Source: Rhodospirillaceae bacterium (lineage in GTDB: Bacteria; Pseudomonadota; Alphaproteobacteria; Rhodospirillales; Rhodospirillaceae). From it: a stretch of 64,000 nucleotides of DNA. Below the pieces are notes generated by a model, which made no database searches, was not told the DNA's origin, and was given only the letters and a program-made list of their open reading frames with translations. The stretch is from NCBI GenBank assembly GCA_947476695.1, contig CANJRD010000001.1, positions 1 through 64,000 of the forward strand, in the 5' to 3' direction. Both the position numbers and the translations under genes were made by a program. Positions 56,929 through 64,000 of the stretch are shown piece by piece (positions within the stretch are counted from its first letter, which is position 1; each line of letters opens with the position of its first letter).

Positions 56929-57135
56929 ATGGATGTATATGTGTGCTTGATTATGAGTCGCGACCGTCAGATTTTGACGGTGGCGGCCCTGCCCGCCGAA
57001 ACCGACGCCGAGGCGCGCCAGCGGGCCCATGAACTGACATCGGCCACGGAGCATGCGACGAACTTCGAGCTGTGGCTGAAGGGTCATAAGATCACGCAGG
57101 CGACGCTGCGGGCCGAGGACGGCAAAGTCGCTTAG
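56929..57135 (+). CDS. Small protein related to the one at 51974
   Basis: 68 residues from the ATG at 56929, with GGGAGG four bases upstream. Sequence blocks MDVYVCLIMSRDRQ, ARQRAHELTS and FELWLKGHKI match the 63-residue protein at 51974-52165 in order and spacing. No signal peptide or membrane helix is present. Its stop overlaps that of the convergent glycosyltransferase gene by 4 bases. Function unknown. Confidence 0.72.
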   Translation: MDVYVCLIMSRDRQILTVAALPAETDAEARQRAHELTSATEHATNFELWLKGHKITQATLRAEDGKVA

Positions 57136-58688
57136 CGGGGCACGTAGATGTTAAACGTCTGCATTTCGCCCCCGATCATACGCGCGAGAACGTAATCCTT
57201 AGCCAGTGCGCGATTCAGCATCTCCTCCGCGACCGGATCGGTCTCGGAGGTGATGGGGATGCGCACCAGCAGCACCGGTTTGGTCGCCAACACGCGCGCG
57301 AATTCCGTCAACGCGTCGTCCGGCAGCGCGTGCAGCTCCGACCCATCGTTGAGATGGTTGGGGAATGGATAGCGCGTCGGAATGCAGGCTTGCGTAAGGT
57401 GATAGAAAATCGGCACGCGGTTAAAGACGTAAAGGCATCGCCCCTGCAGTCGATCCTTCAAAACGTCAGCAACGCGATTGATGAGCGCCGGCGATCCCCA
57501 ATGCACTTCGGTATCGTGCACGATAACGAAGGACGCGACCGGCGGCAGGCCAAGCATCAGCGCCGCGACAATGGTGAGATCGACGCGGCGCGGCCATTGC
57601 GGAATGAATTGCACGATGCGCCCGAGCGCAAACAAGCGCTGGAGCGCGATCGCGCTTAAGATCGCGAGCGGCATGACGGTGGGCAGAAAATAGTGAGGCG
57701 CCGGCTTGCCCATGATCATCGCACCGGCGAAGGTGGCGAACAGCCAGACGCCAAGACCGGACAACATCCAGCGTTCACGCGCAGTGAAGCTGCGGTGGCG
57801 AAGGGCGACCTCGACGCCGAGCAAGGCCGTCGGCACCAAAAGGTGAAGCACCATCCGCGTGACGGTGAAGAACTGCCACACATACGCGCCGAAGGTCTGG
57901 CGCCAGCTGTCCTTGGCGAGGATCGACAGGAAGTTCGCGAAGACGAAATCCTGCCAGTGGCCGATAGCCGCGTAGGCCGCCCCCACCGCGACCGTGGGCG
58001 CAAGACCGCAGACCATCATACCGAGCGCCAGAGTCACGAGTGCCTTCGCATGCCAATCGTGACGCCGCGCCAGCGCGAAGAGAGCGAACAGCGACAGGCC
58101 CGCGGCCTCGAACACGACGGAGTATTTGACCTGGAGACCAAGGCCGAGCAGCAGGGCGGCGCCGAGCGCGGGAAACGCAGCGCCCTTGCGCGTATCGTCG
58201 AGCGCAAATCCGATCAAAAGGTAAGCCGCCGCGGCCACCAGAAAATTGTAGAACACCGGCGACTGACCGCCCTGCCCGTCCATCAGCATGATCGACACGC
58301 AGTAGAACAGCGCCGCAAACAAGCCGACCGTGCGGCCCCAGACGCGCGACGTCAGCGCCCACAGCAGGAGCGCGGTGCCGATCACGCAGAGTAACGCGAT
58401 CACCTGATAGCCAATAACCGGATCGCCCAAGATCTCGCCGACGGCGTAGATCACGAAGATGCCGATCGGCTTGCGATCCCAGATATCGATGTAGGGGATC
58501 AGGCCGTCATGCAGCCAGCGGTCGGCAGCGAGCAGATAGAACTGTTCGTCGATGTAGATCGCGGGATTGCCGAAGTACGGCAGGCGCAGCGCCGCGGCGA
58601 AGGCGACAATCGCCAGCACATGCAGGATCGCAACGTTACGTGCCGACAAGGTGCCAAACACGGCGGGCACGGCGCGGGATTCGCTCAA
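57132..58688 (-). CDS. GT-C type membrane glycosyltransferase (ArnT/PMT-like)
   Basis: 518 residues with about eleven membrane helices. The first periplasmic loop has NPAIYIDEQFYLLAADRWL with the acidic pair expected for GT-C catalysis, then PYIDIWDRKPIGIF, a signature of the PMT/ArnT superfamily. The C-terminal 120 residues are soluble and periplasmic. It would transfer a sugar from a polyprenyl-phosphate donor to a lipid, polysaccharide or protein acceptor. The start overlaps the stop of the upstream heavy-metal-sensor-like gene (ATGA), so the two are coupled. Confidence 0.86.
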   Translation of the reverse strand: MSESRAVPAVFGTLSARNVAILHVLAIVAFAAALRLPYFGNPAIYIDEQFYLLAADRWLHDGLIPYIDIWDRKPIGIFVIYAVGEILGDPVIGYQVIALLCVIGTALLLWALTSRVWGRTVGLFAALFYCVSIMLMDGQGGQSPVFYNFLVAAAAYLLIGFALDDTRKGAAFPALGAALLLGLGLQVKYSVVFEAAGLSLFALFALARRHDWHAKALVTLALGMMVCGLAPTVAVGAAYAAIGHWQDFVFANFLSILAKDSWRQTFGAYVWQFFTVTRMVLHLLVPTALLGVEVALRHRSFTARERWMLSGLGVWLFATFAGAMIMGKPAPHYFLPTVMPLAILSAIALQRLFALGRIVQFIPQWPRRVDLTIVAALMLGLPPVASFVIVHDTEVHWGSPALINRVADVLKDRLQGRCLYVFNRVPIFYHLTQACIPTRYPFPNHLNDGSELHALPDDALTEFARVLATKPVLLVRIPITSETDPVAEEMLNRALAKDYVLARMIGGEMQTFNIYVPR

Positions 58689-59164
58689 TCCAGCAGTCTC
58701 CGCAGGTAAGACCAGCGATAACGCTGTTCGAACCGGCTGCCGGCCGGCGGAGAATTCGCAATGACGTCCGCCACCGCATCGCGGTTCTGGGGATCGAGCT
58801 TCGCCGCCGCCGAGCGCAAGGCGCGGTGTGTGGCCGTCAGCAGAGCCGTATCGCCCGCACGCACGCGCCCCAGCGCCTGGTCCAATCGATCGAGATCGAG
58901 CGGATCGCTACGCACGATCGCCGCAGCGTCGTCCTGGGCTTGGCGCGTATCGCGCAGCGCATCGTTCAGCGCCCCGCGTTCGGTGTCGAACGCCGCCGTC
59001 ACCACCGTGTCGAGAGGCGTCTCCGCGCTGCTGATGTCCTGTGCGCGCCGCAGTGCCGCGCGCTCGAATGCTTCGCCGCGCAATTGGCCCAGAAGGAACC
59101 CAAGCAGCAGCGCGTTGAACACCAGCGACACGATCAGGAGCCTGGTCTTGCCACGCTCGGTCAT
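58685..59164 (-). CDS. Periplasmic heavy-metal-sensor-type protein (CnrX/CpxP-like fold)
   Basis: 159 residues from the ATG at 59164, with GGGAGG upstream. A single N-terminal membrane helix (LLIVSLVFNALLLGFLLGQL) is followed by a helical domain with paired long helices (AFDTERGALNDALRDTRQAQ and LDRLDQALGRVRAGDTALL), as in the metal_resist/periplasmic heavy-metal sensor family. The histidines and cysteines that bind metal in CnrX are sparse here, so metal sensing is doubtful. No anti-sigma or sigma factor or efflux gene accompanies it. It is instead coupled to a GT-C glycosyltransferase. Confidence 0.78.
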   Translation of the reverse strand: MTERGKTRLLIVSLVFNALLLGFLLGQLRGEAFERAALRRAQDISSAETPLDTVVTAAFDTERGALNDALRDTRQAQDDAAAIVRSDPLDLDRLDQALGRVRAGDTALLTATHRALRSAAAKLDPQNRDAVADVIANSPPAGSRFEQRYRWSYLRRLLD

Positions 59165-59386
59165 GACGTCCTCCCAGAAATTTTGCACTGTCGCTCCGGC
59201 GCAACGCCGCGGAGAGATTGCAGTGCCCGATCAGCAAATCGAAGTTGAAATGACCATAGGGGTAGCGACCGTCGGCGACACCTGCGACTGGCATCCATGC
59301 TCCCCCCCTATAGGGAGCGCACGGTACCAGCCCGCCCGTAAGCGTCAACAGTTAAGGCGGGCATTTTAGCCGCGCCGTGGAACGCT

Positions 59387-60976
59387 TTATCGTCCCGCGC
59401 GCTGGGCCTTGAGATCGAGCACGAAACTCAAGACCACGCCCTGGCGGCTGACCTCCACCACGCGATTGCGCGTCATGTCCGCCATCCAGGAACAAGGGCT
59501 CGGCACATCGGAGAAGAGGTAGTCGGCCTCTTCGAGGACCCATGTGAACTGAGCCGTCTGCGGCAGGAAGGCCATCGCCGAGAGTTGGTTGCCGCAGACG
59601 AAGATTTTCGGCGCGGTCTCGCCGGTCTGCTGGAGATGCGCCGTCAGCTTGCGTGCACCTTCCGCATAAGACACATCCCAGTAGTCCATCTCGAAACGGT
59701 TGGCGGCCCCGGGCAGGCCGCCGAGCAACGCGTTGTATGCGACGTATTGATACGGATGCAGCAGCACCATCTGGCGTATTTGCAGCGCGCACAGACCCGC
59801 GACCACCGCCAGAGCGGCCCACGCCAGTTTCGCGGAGCGCTGCCCGAGGAAGGTCAGTGCGGCATCCCATCCGAGCGCGGCCAGCATGCCGAGCGCGGGC
59901 ATGATGAAGAGAAAGTGCCGCAAGCCGTTGTAGATGGTCGGCCTGAGGAGCGAGAAGCCGACCAGCGGCACGACGCTCGCGGCGATCAGCATCAGGATCG
60001 GCAAGCAGCGCGGATCGGCCAGCAAGCTCAAGCGGCGACGCGCGAAGACTGCGAGGCCGGCGACCATCGCCATCGCCAGGCCTACAAGCATGTGCTCCGG
60101 CAGCTGGTACCAGAACAGCAACAGCAGGTAGGTGCGCGGCAAGGCGCCGGAGGGCACCATCTGCCCATTCCACAGGATCAGACCGCTCCACGGAAAGTTG
60201 GCGAACTCGTGCATGGCGGTGAACGGGTTGAACGGCTTCTGCACCGACCAGGGCCAGCACAGCGCCATCACCGCGTAGGCCAGCGGGATCGCCGCCACGA
60301 AAGCCAGCGCCGGGCGGCGTACCGACGGATTGGCGCGGTCGTAGCGATGCGCCAGCGCGCCGACCACCAGCGCGCCGAGAACGTAGCCGAACACCGGCGC
60401 CGCCATGATGCGGGTGCCGAGCGCCAGACCGCCGCTGACCGCGAAGCCGAGGATCGTCGAGGTGCGCGGGCTTCCTTCGATGAAGGCGCGCGAGGCGAAG
60501 TAGATCACCCACAGCATCATCCAGCCGAGCGGCGAGTCCTTCGGGTTGATGAAGCCGTGTCCGTACATCAAGGATTGGATGCCGAGCATCACCACCGCGA
60601 AAAATCCGGCGCGCGCGCTGGCCAACAGCGCACCGAGCCGATAGGCGCCGATCAGACCGATCAGTGACAGCACCGCGCCCCAGAGGTGGCGCGTGTCCCA
60701 GACGCTGAACGGGGTAATGTGGTTCAGCGAGGCGGCGACCATGTCGAAGAAGCCGCCGTAGAAGAATAGGTTCATAAAGGCGAGAGCGTCGCGATCCGCG
60801 CCGCCGGTCGCGTAAAAGGCGATGAGATCGTCGCCGTAGATCTGCTGGACCAGCTCGTCCCACGAGATTCCGTAATCGCGGAACGTGAACGCGATGGCCA
60901 CCAAAAGGCCAAGCAGCACCAGGGCGGCAAGGCGGCGCCAGATTACGGATGGAATGGACGACACAGGACTGGACAT
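59387..60976 (-). CDS. GT-C type membrane glycosyltransferase
   Basis: 529 residues from the ATG at 60976. About eleven helices. The first periplasmic loop reads DYGISWDELVQQIYG, with the Asp-Glu pair typical of this dolichol/undecaprenyl-phosphate sugar transferase group. A later NPKDSPLGWMMLW loop and the soluble C-terminal domain, with PTIYNGLRHFLFIMPAL between, fit bacterial GT39-like enzymes. Long intergenic spaces on both sides make it a single-gene unit. The acceptor and sugar cannot be told. Confidence 0.85.
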   Translation of the reverse strand: MSSPVSSIPSVIWRRLAALVLLGLLVAIAFTFRDYGISWDELVQQIYGDDLIAFYATGGADRDALAFMNLFFYGGFFDMVAASLNHITPFSVWDTRHLWGAVLSLIGLIGAYRLGALLASARAGFFAVVMLGIQSLMYGHGFINPKDSPLGWMMLWVIYFASRAFIEGSPRTSTILGFAVSGGLALGTRIMAAPVFGYVLGALVVGALAHRYDRANPSVRRPALAFVAAIPLAYAVMALCWPWSVQKPFNPFTAMHEFANFPWSGLILWNGQMVPSGALPRTYLLLLFWYQLPEHMLVGLAMAMVAGLAVFARRRLSLLADPRCLPILMLIAASVVPLVGFSLLRPTIYNGLRHFLFIMPALGMLAALGWDAALTFLGQRSAKLAWAALAVVAGLCALQIRQMVLLHPYQYVAYNALLGGLPGAANRFEMDYWDVSYAEGARKLTAHLQQTGETAPKIFVCGNQLSAMAFLPQTAQFTWVLEEADYLFSDVPSPCSWMADMTRNRVVEVSRQGVVLSFVLDLKAQRAGR

Positions 60977-61086
60977 AGGCCGGAGTGGCCGTAACGCGCG
61001 AAAATTGGCGGGAGCACCACCTTGCGCCAGCCTCTCCGGGACATCAAGCGCGTGCACAGCCGAGCGCTGCAAAAAGACGCCAAGGC

Positions 61087-61121
61087 AAAAAGAGGGAGCG
61101 GCTTCCGATGAAACCGCTCCC
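61087..61121 (-). terminator. Rho-independent terminator for the leftward GtrA-side transcript
   Basis: GGGAGCGG (61094-61101) pairs perfectly with CCGCTCCC (61114-61121). On the minus strand the stem is followed by TCTTTTTG. It ends the transcript coming from the GT2-gtrA pair, about 200 bases after gtrA, before the next glycosyltransferase gene. Confidence 0.8.
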
Positions 61122-61315
61122 CAAGGTTTGCAATCTGCCGAACCGACGCTGACGAGCATCGGTCCGTCATGGGAGATGGGTCGCACCCCTATAGCGCGGT
61201 AGCGCAGGCTTGCCCCGAAGGTTAAGTCCGCGCCGCCGCCATTCGATCATCGCGACCCGCAGGGCTTACGCTTCATTTCGAAGATCGGTTGCGGGGCGCG
61301 GCGGTTCAGCGCCGA

Positions 61316-61750
61316 TCAGATCGCGGATGGACGCGTCCGGCGAAAAACCACCAGCTTGCTGGCGGTAAAGTTGAAGAACAGGCCGGCGATGGAGCCGGCC
61401 GCGACGCCCAGCACCGGCGTCTGCGCCACCGCATCCACAAACGTCACGAGCGTGGCATAGACGGCGTAATTGACCGCACCGCCAAACGCGTTCGCGGCCA
61501 GGAAGGCGATCCATTGGCGGAAGGGTGGCCGCGTGTCGGCGAAGGTAAAGCGCCGGTTCATCGCCCAGGTGAAGGTCGCCGCGACGAACCACGACGCCGC
61601 ACGCCCGCTGTAGTGATCGAGCCCGACCACACCCATCACGAAATAGAGCACTGAGGTATCGACGACGAAGCCGCCGGTACCGATCAGGCCGAAGCGCAGG
61701 AACTGACGGGCGGTTTCGGTCCGCGCGAGGGATTTGACGGCATCCAACAT
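61316..61750 (-). CDS. GtrA-family membrane protein
   Basis: 144 residues with four membrane helices: FLRFGLIGTGGFVVDTSVLYFV, then a second with NRRFTFAD in the following loop, then two more. RF-x-x-x-G and the N-R-R-(W/F)-T-F motif are the GtrA signature. GtrA proteins are thought to flip or help present undecaprenyl-phosphate sugars made by a GT2 partner. The gene starts 3 bases after the GT2 gene ends, so the two form a classical pair. Confidence 0.92.
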   Translation of the reverse strand: MLDAVKSLARTETARQFLRFGLIGTGGFVVDTSVLYFVMGVVGLDHYSGRAASWFVAATFTWAMNRRFTFADTRPPFRQWIAFLAANAFGGAVNYAVYATLVTFVDAVAQTPVLGVAAGSIAGLFFNFTASKLVVFRRTRPSAI

Positions 61751-61753
61751 GCG

Positions 61754-62644
61754 CTATCTCCGCGGTGCCGCGAGCGACAGGTAAGCGAGCCGTTTCATCT
61801 CCCGCCGGCCGCGCGTGACCGTGTCGAGGATGAGGCCGCAGACCAGAGACAGGAAGGCGAGCAGCATAAGGCCGGTCGCCAACACGGCGGTCGGCAGGCG
61901 CGGCACCAGGCCCGTCTCCATATATGTGCGGAACACCGGCAGGGCGATGATGACGGAGATCACCGCCAAGATAAGTGCGCCGATGCCGAAGAACTGCACC
62001 GGCCGCTCCTCTTTCACCAGCTTACTGATGAGCCACAAAATACGGAACCCGTCGCGGAACGTGGACAGCTTGCTGACGGAGCCGACGGGACGTTCTTTAT
62101 AGGGCGTGGGCACCTCGGCCAGCGGCATGCGCAGTTCGAGGGCATGGACCGTCAACTCCGTCTCGATCTCGAAGCCGGCCGCCAGGGATGGGAAGCTTTT
62201 GACGAAGCGCCGCGAGAAAACGCGGTAGCCAGACAGCATGTCCTCGGTGCGATGGCCGAAGATGGCCGTGACCAGACCGGTCAGCAGCACATTGCCGAAG
62301 CGGTGGCCGGGCCGATACGCAGCCTGGACACTGCTGACGCGCGCGCCGTTGACCATGTCGAGTTGCTCGTCGATCAACTTGGCGACCAGGTCCGGGGCGC
62401 TGGCCGCATGATAGGTGTCGTCGCCATCCACCAACACATACACGTCGGCCTCGACGTCGGCGAACATACGGCGCACGACGGCGCCCGCGGCCGTCGCCAC
62501 CTCAACCGTGCGGTCGCGCGAATTGTTGTCGTAGACATAGACCGTCGCGCTCGGCAGGGCCGCCTTGAAGTCGGCAACCACGCGGGCGATGGCGGCTTCC
62601 TCGTTGTAGCAAGGAACAAGGACAGCGATGGTGGGCGAAACCAT
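61754..62644 (-). CDS. Glycosyltransferase family 2 (GtrB/DPM1-like) with C-terminal membrane helices
   Basis: 296 residues from the ATG at 62644. The catalytic GT2 domain starts IAVLVPCYNEEAAIARVV, has the metal site DGDDTYH, and an acceptor loop near GHRTEDMLSGYRVFSRRF. Two C-terminal helices (about 225-245 and 260-285) anchor it. It should transfer a sugar to undecaprenyl phosphate, which GtrA and the neighbouring GT-C enzymes would then use. An 80-residue upstream extension of the frame is not family-like and is excluded. Confidence 0.92.
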   Translation of the reverse strand: MVSPTIAVLVPCYNEEAAIARVVADFKAALPSATVYVYDNNSRDRTVEVATAAGAVVRRMFADVEADVYVLVDGDDTYHAASAPDLVAKLIDEQLDMVNGARVSSVQAAYRPGHRFGNVLLTGLVTAIFGHRTEDMLSGYRVFSRRFVKSFPSLAAGFEIETELTVHALELRMPLAEVPTPYKERPVGSVSKLSTFRDGFRILWLISKLVKEERPVQFFGIGALILAVISVIIALPVFRTYMETGLVPRLPTAVLATGLMLLAFLSLVCGLILDTVTRGRREMKRLAYLSLAAPRR

Positions 62645-62705
62645 GGGCACTCGGCGGGGGCGAGAAACTGTATCCTTGGTACCTAAACTGCGGCGTCCGC
62701 GTAAG

Positions 62706-64000
62706 CTAATTCTGGCGGGTGACGCCACACCAGCGGGCATAGGCGTCGAGGTTGGACACCACCGGCACACAACTGGCGATGTCGAGCCCGAGACCGTAGG
62801 CCTCCAGGGACGATTGCGCCGAGGCCAGTTCGTAGCTGGGGAACAGGATGAACATCGGCCCGTCATGCGCCGCGATGCGCTTGCGGGCGATTTCGTTCAG
62901 CCCGATGCCGCCTTGCTGCGGATTGTTGAGATAGCCGTGGATCCGGAGGAAGGGAATCTCGGGCGGGAAGCTTGGAACCAGCCATGAAACGGGGTTGGTG
63001 CCGGTGATGAAGGCCAGCGTCTGCGCGGGGGCGTCGATCCGCGGCGCTTTCGTGCTGACGAACGGGCCGTCCTGCCAGGGCACATGTTCCCAATCGCCGC
63101 GTTGGGTTGTGACCGTGAGCACGGTCAGAACCGCCACGATGGCGGCGCGACGGACATTCACCGGCAACGGCCAACGCGCGAGCAGCACGACCGCCACCAC
63201 CGGCGCCAGCATCTCCAGCGTGACGATGTAACGATAGATTCCGAAGATCGCCAGCCAGGGGAGATAGCTGAACGCCGCCGCCGCGATGACGTAACGCGCC
63301 GACGTGCTCAGCAACGGGCCTTCCGCCGGGGCCCGCCGGCGGCGCAGAAGCGCCACGCCCGCGGTCGCCCACAGCAGGACGTAAGCCGCGAGCAGGCGAT
63401 AGTCGGTGAAGACGATCTCGCCGCCATACTTGGAATCAAGCGCCAGGGTCAGCGGACGCCCCAGGAAGCCCAGCACACTCTGCGGCAGGAAGCGCATGTC
63501 GCGGAAACTGTCCGGCGGGCTCATCGGCGAATGGAAGAAGCCGTTGAAGTAGGGGAACAGCGGATTGGCGTACTCGCGCCACAACACCGTCATCCACGGC
63601 GCGCCGGCCAGGATGAAGCCGGCGACCACACCGAGCCCGAAGATGAACGCCTGCGCGAACCGTCGCTGCATGCCGCCGCCGACACAGAGGAAGGCGATGC
63701 AGAAGCCCACGGCGAACGGCGCGGTGGGCAGCTTCGCACCCACGGCGATACCGATCAGCGCACCGGCGGCCGCCAACGGCACCGCTTCGGCAGCGCCCGG
63801 CCATGCGCCGGTGTCGGCGAACAGGCGCGCGGCGCGACGCAGGATGAGGATGGCCGCCGCGAGAATCGCGAGACTGACGAGGTTGTCGTTGAAGGTCGTG
63901 CCGACCAGCGCCAGATGTTCGCCGCCGACAACGCCGACCAGCGCGACAATGGCGGCGACGCCCCGGCGTGCCACCGGCGGCACCACCTCGGGCGCATCCA
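62706..64000 (-). CDS. GT-C type membrane glycosyltransferase, partial at the window edge
   Basis: At least 430 residues; the frame is still open at the right edge, so the N-terminus lies outside. Multiple membrane helices follow each other, with long loops such as NPLFPYFNGFFHSPMSPPD and FGIYRYIVTLEMLAPVV, a pattern of bacterial GT-C (GT39/87-like) enzymes. The C-terminus is a soluble domain ending near ARWCGVTRQN. It lies 61 bases upstream of the GT2 gene on the same strand, so it probably leads the GT-C/GT2/GtrA transcription unit. The first catalytic loop is not visible, so the assignment rests on topology. Confidence 0.78.
   Translation of the reverse strand, partial: DAPEVVPPVARRGVAAIVALVGVVGGEHLALVGTTFNDNLVSLAILAAAILILRRAARLFADTGAWPGAAEAVPLAAAGALIGIAVGAKLPTAPFAVGFCIAFLCVGGGMQRRFAQAFIFGLGVVAGFILAGAPWMTVLWREYANPLFPYFNGFFHSPMSPPDSFRDMRFLPQSVLGFLGRPLTLALDSKYGGEIVFTDYRLLAAYVLLWATAGVALLRRRRAPAEGPLLSTSARYVIAAAAFSYLPWLAIFGIYRYIVTLEMLAPVVAVVLLARWPLPVNVRRAAIVAVLTVLTVTTQRGDWEHVPWQDGPFVSTKAPRIDAPAQTLAFITGTNPVSWLVPSFPPEIPFLRIHGYLNNPQQGGIGLNEIARKRIAAHDGPMFILFPSYELASAQSSLEAYGLGLDIASCVPVVSNLDAYARWCGVTRQN

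Noticed and set aside
59352-60863. 503-codon minus-strand frame overlapping the GT-C gene in another phase
   Set aside because: Arg/Ala/Gly-rich without hydrophobic helices; the overlapping frame gives a proper multi-spanning membrane protein.
61186-61194. CTATAGGGG as a proven promoter element
   Set aside because: No -35 partner at a proper distance at either copy, so it is listed only as a weak observation.

Overview
The window is GC-rich chromosomal DNA from an alphaproteobacterium. Three things point there: the pckA / chvI-chvG / hprK / PTS block, the order addB-addA ... trxA ... folC-accD-trpA-trpB-trpF-pyrF-lapA-ihfB ... rpsA-cmk-aroA, and a TIGR02300 protein followed by tRNA-Ala. It does not look like a typical rhizobium, and I cannot name the genus. 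There is no phage, no complete insertion sequence, no CRISPR array and no replication origin. Most of the window is core genome, with a few accessory insertions.

Layout. 0-4.6 kb: a solitary prepilin-like protein, a DUF4399 protein, DinB, a methyltransferase, then a short lower-GC patch carrying a TerB-like gene and abutting tRNA-Arg(CCG). 4.7-11.5 kb: an ABC ATPase coupled to a lipoprotein hydrolase, a zinc-finger protein, polA and a TPR protein. 11.5-22.5 kb: a carbon/envelope signalling block. pckA is divergent from chvI-chvG, followed by a carrier on the opposite strand, hprK-rapZ, a mannose-type EIIA, HPr, enzyme I and ahcY. No sugar-specific EIIB/EIIC is present, so this PTS is probably regulatory. 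22.8-35.7 kb: one tightly overlapped run on the plus strand: DivL-like pseudokinase, tsaE, amgK, murU (MurNAc recycling), addB, addA, a HAD phosphatase and a Rieske oxygenase. 35.8-38.6 kb: trxA, a two-domain methyltransferase and an unknown protein. 38.6-51 kb, minus strand: folC, accD, trpAB, trpF, pyrF, lapA, ihfB, an exported SDR, rpsA, cmk and aroA. 51.2-57.1 kb: TIGR02300, tRNA-Ala, two related tiny proteins, a frameshifted small gene, a cysteine-free racemase-fold protein with an MFS carrier, and an exported TPR protein. 57.1-64 kb, minus strand: an envelope glycosylation region with three GT-C membrane glycosyltransferases, GtrA, a GT2 enzyme and a heavy-metal-sensor-type protein.

How the genes work together. 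The 11-25 kb block joins gluconeogenesis (PEP carboxykinase), PEP-driven phosphoryl signalling (EI-HPr-EIIA with an HPr kinase), acid/envelope sensing (ChvG-ChvI), RNA-level control of cell-wall sugar supply (RapZ) and a DivL-type cell-cycle scaffold. Directly downstream, AmgK-MurU return peptidoglycan sugars to UDP-MurNAc.

The observations I rate most worth checking are these. The DivL-like protein has Glu where histidine kinases have His and DivL has Tyr. PolA has lost all of its proofreading carboxylates. The first 1.1 kb of addA has foreign-looking composition inside an intact frame. A maleate-isomerase-fold protein has no cysteine at all. An intrinsic-terminator hairpin sits in the chvI leader. 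A CG-repeat frameshift splits a small gene. No complete new defence or mobile system is visible. All calls come from reading the sequence; no database search was run.
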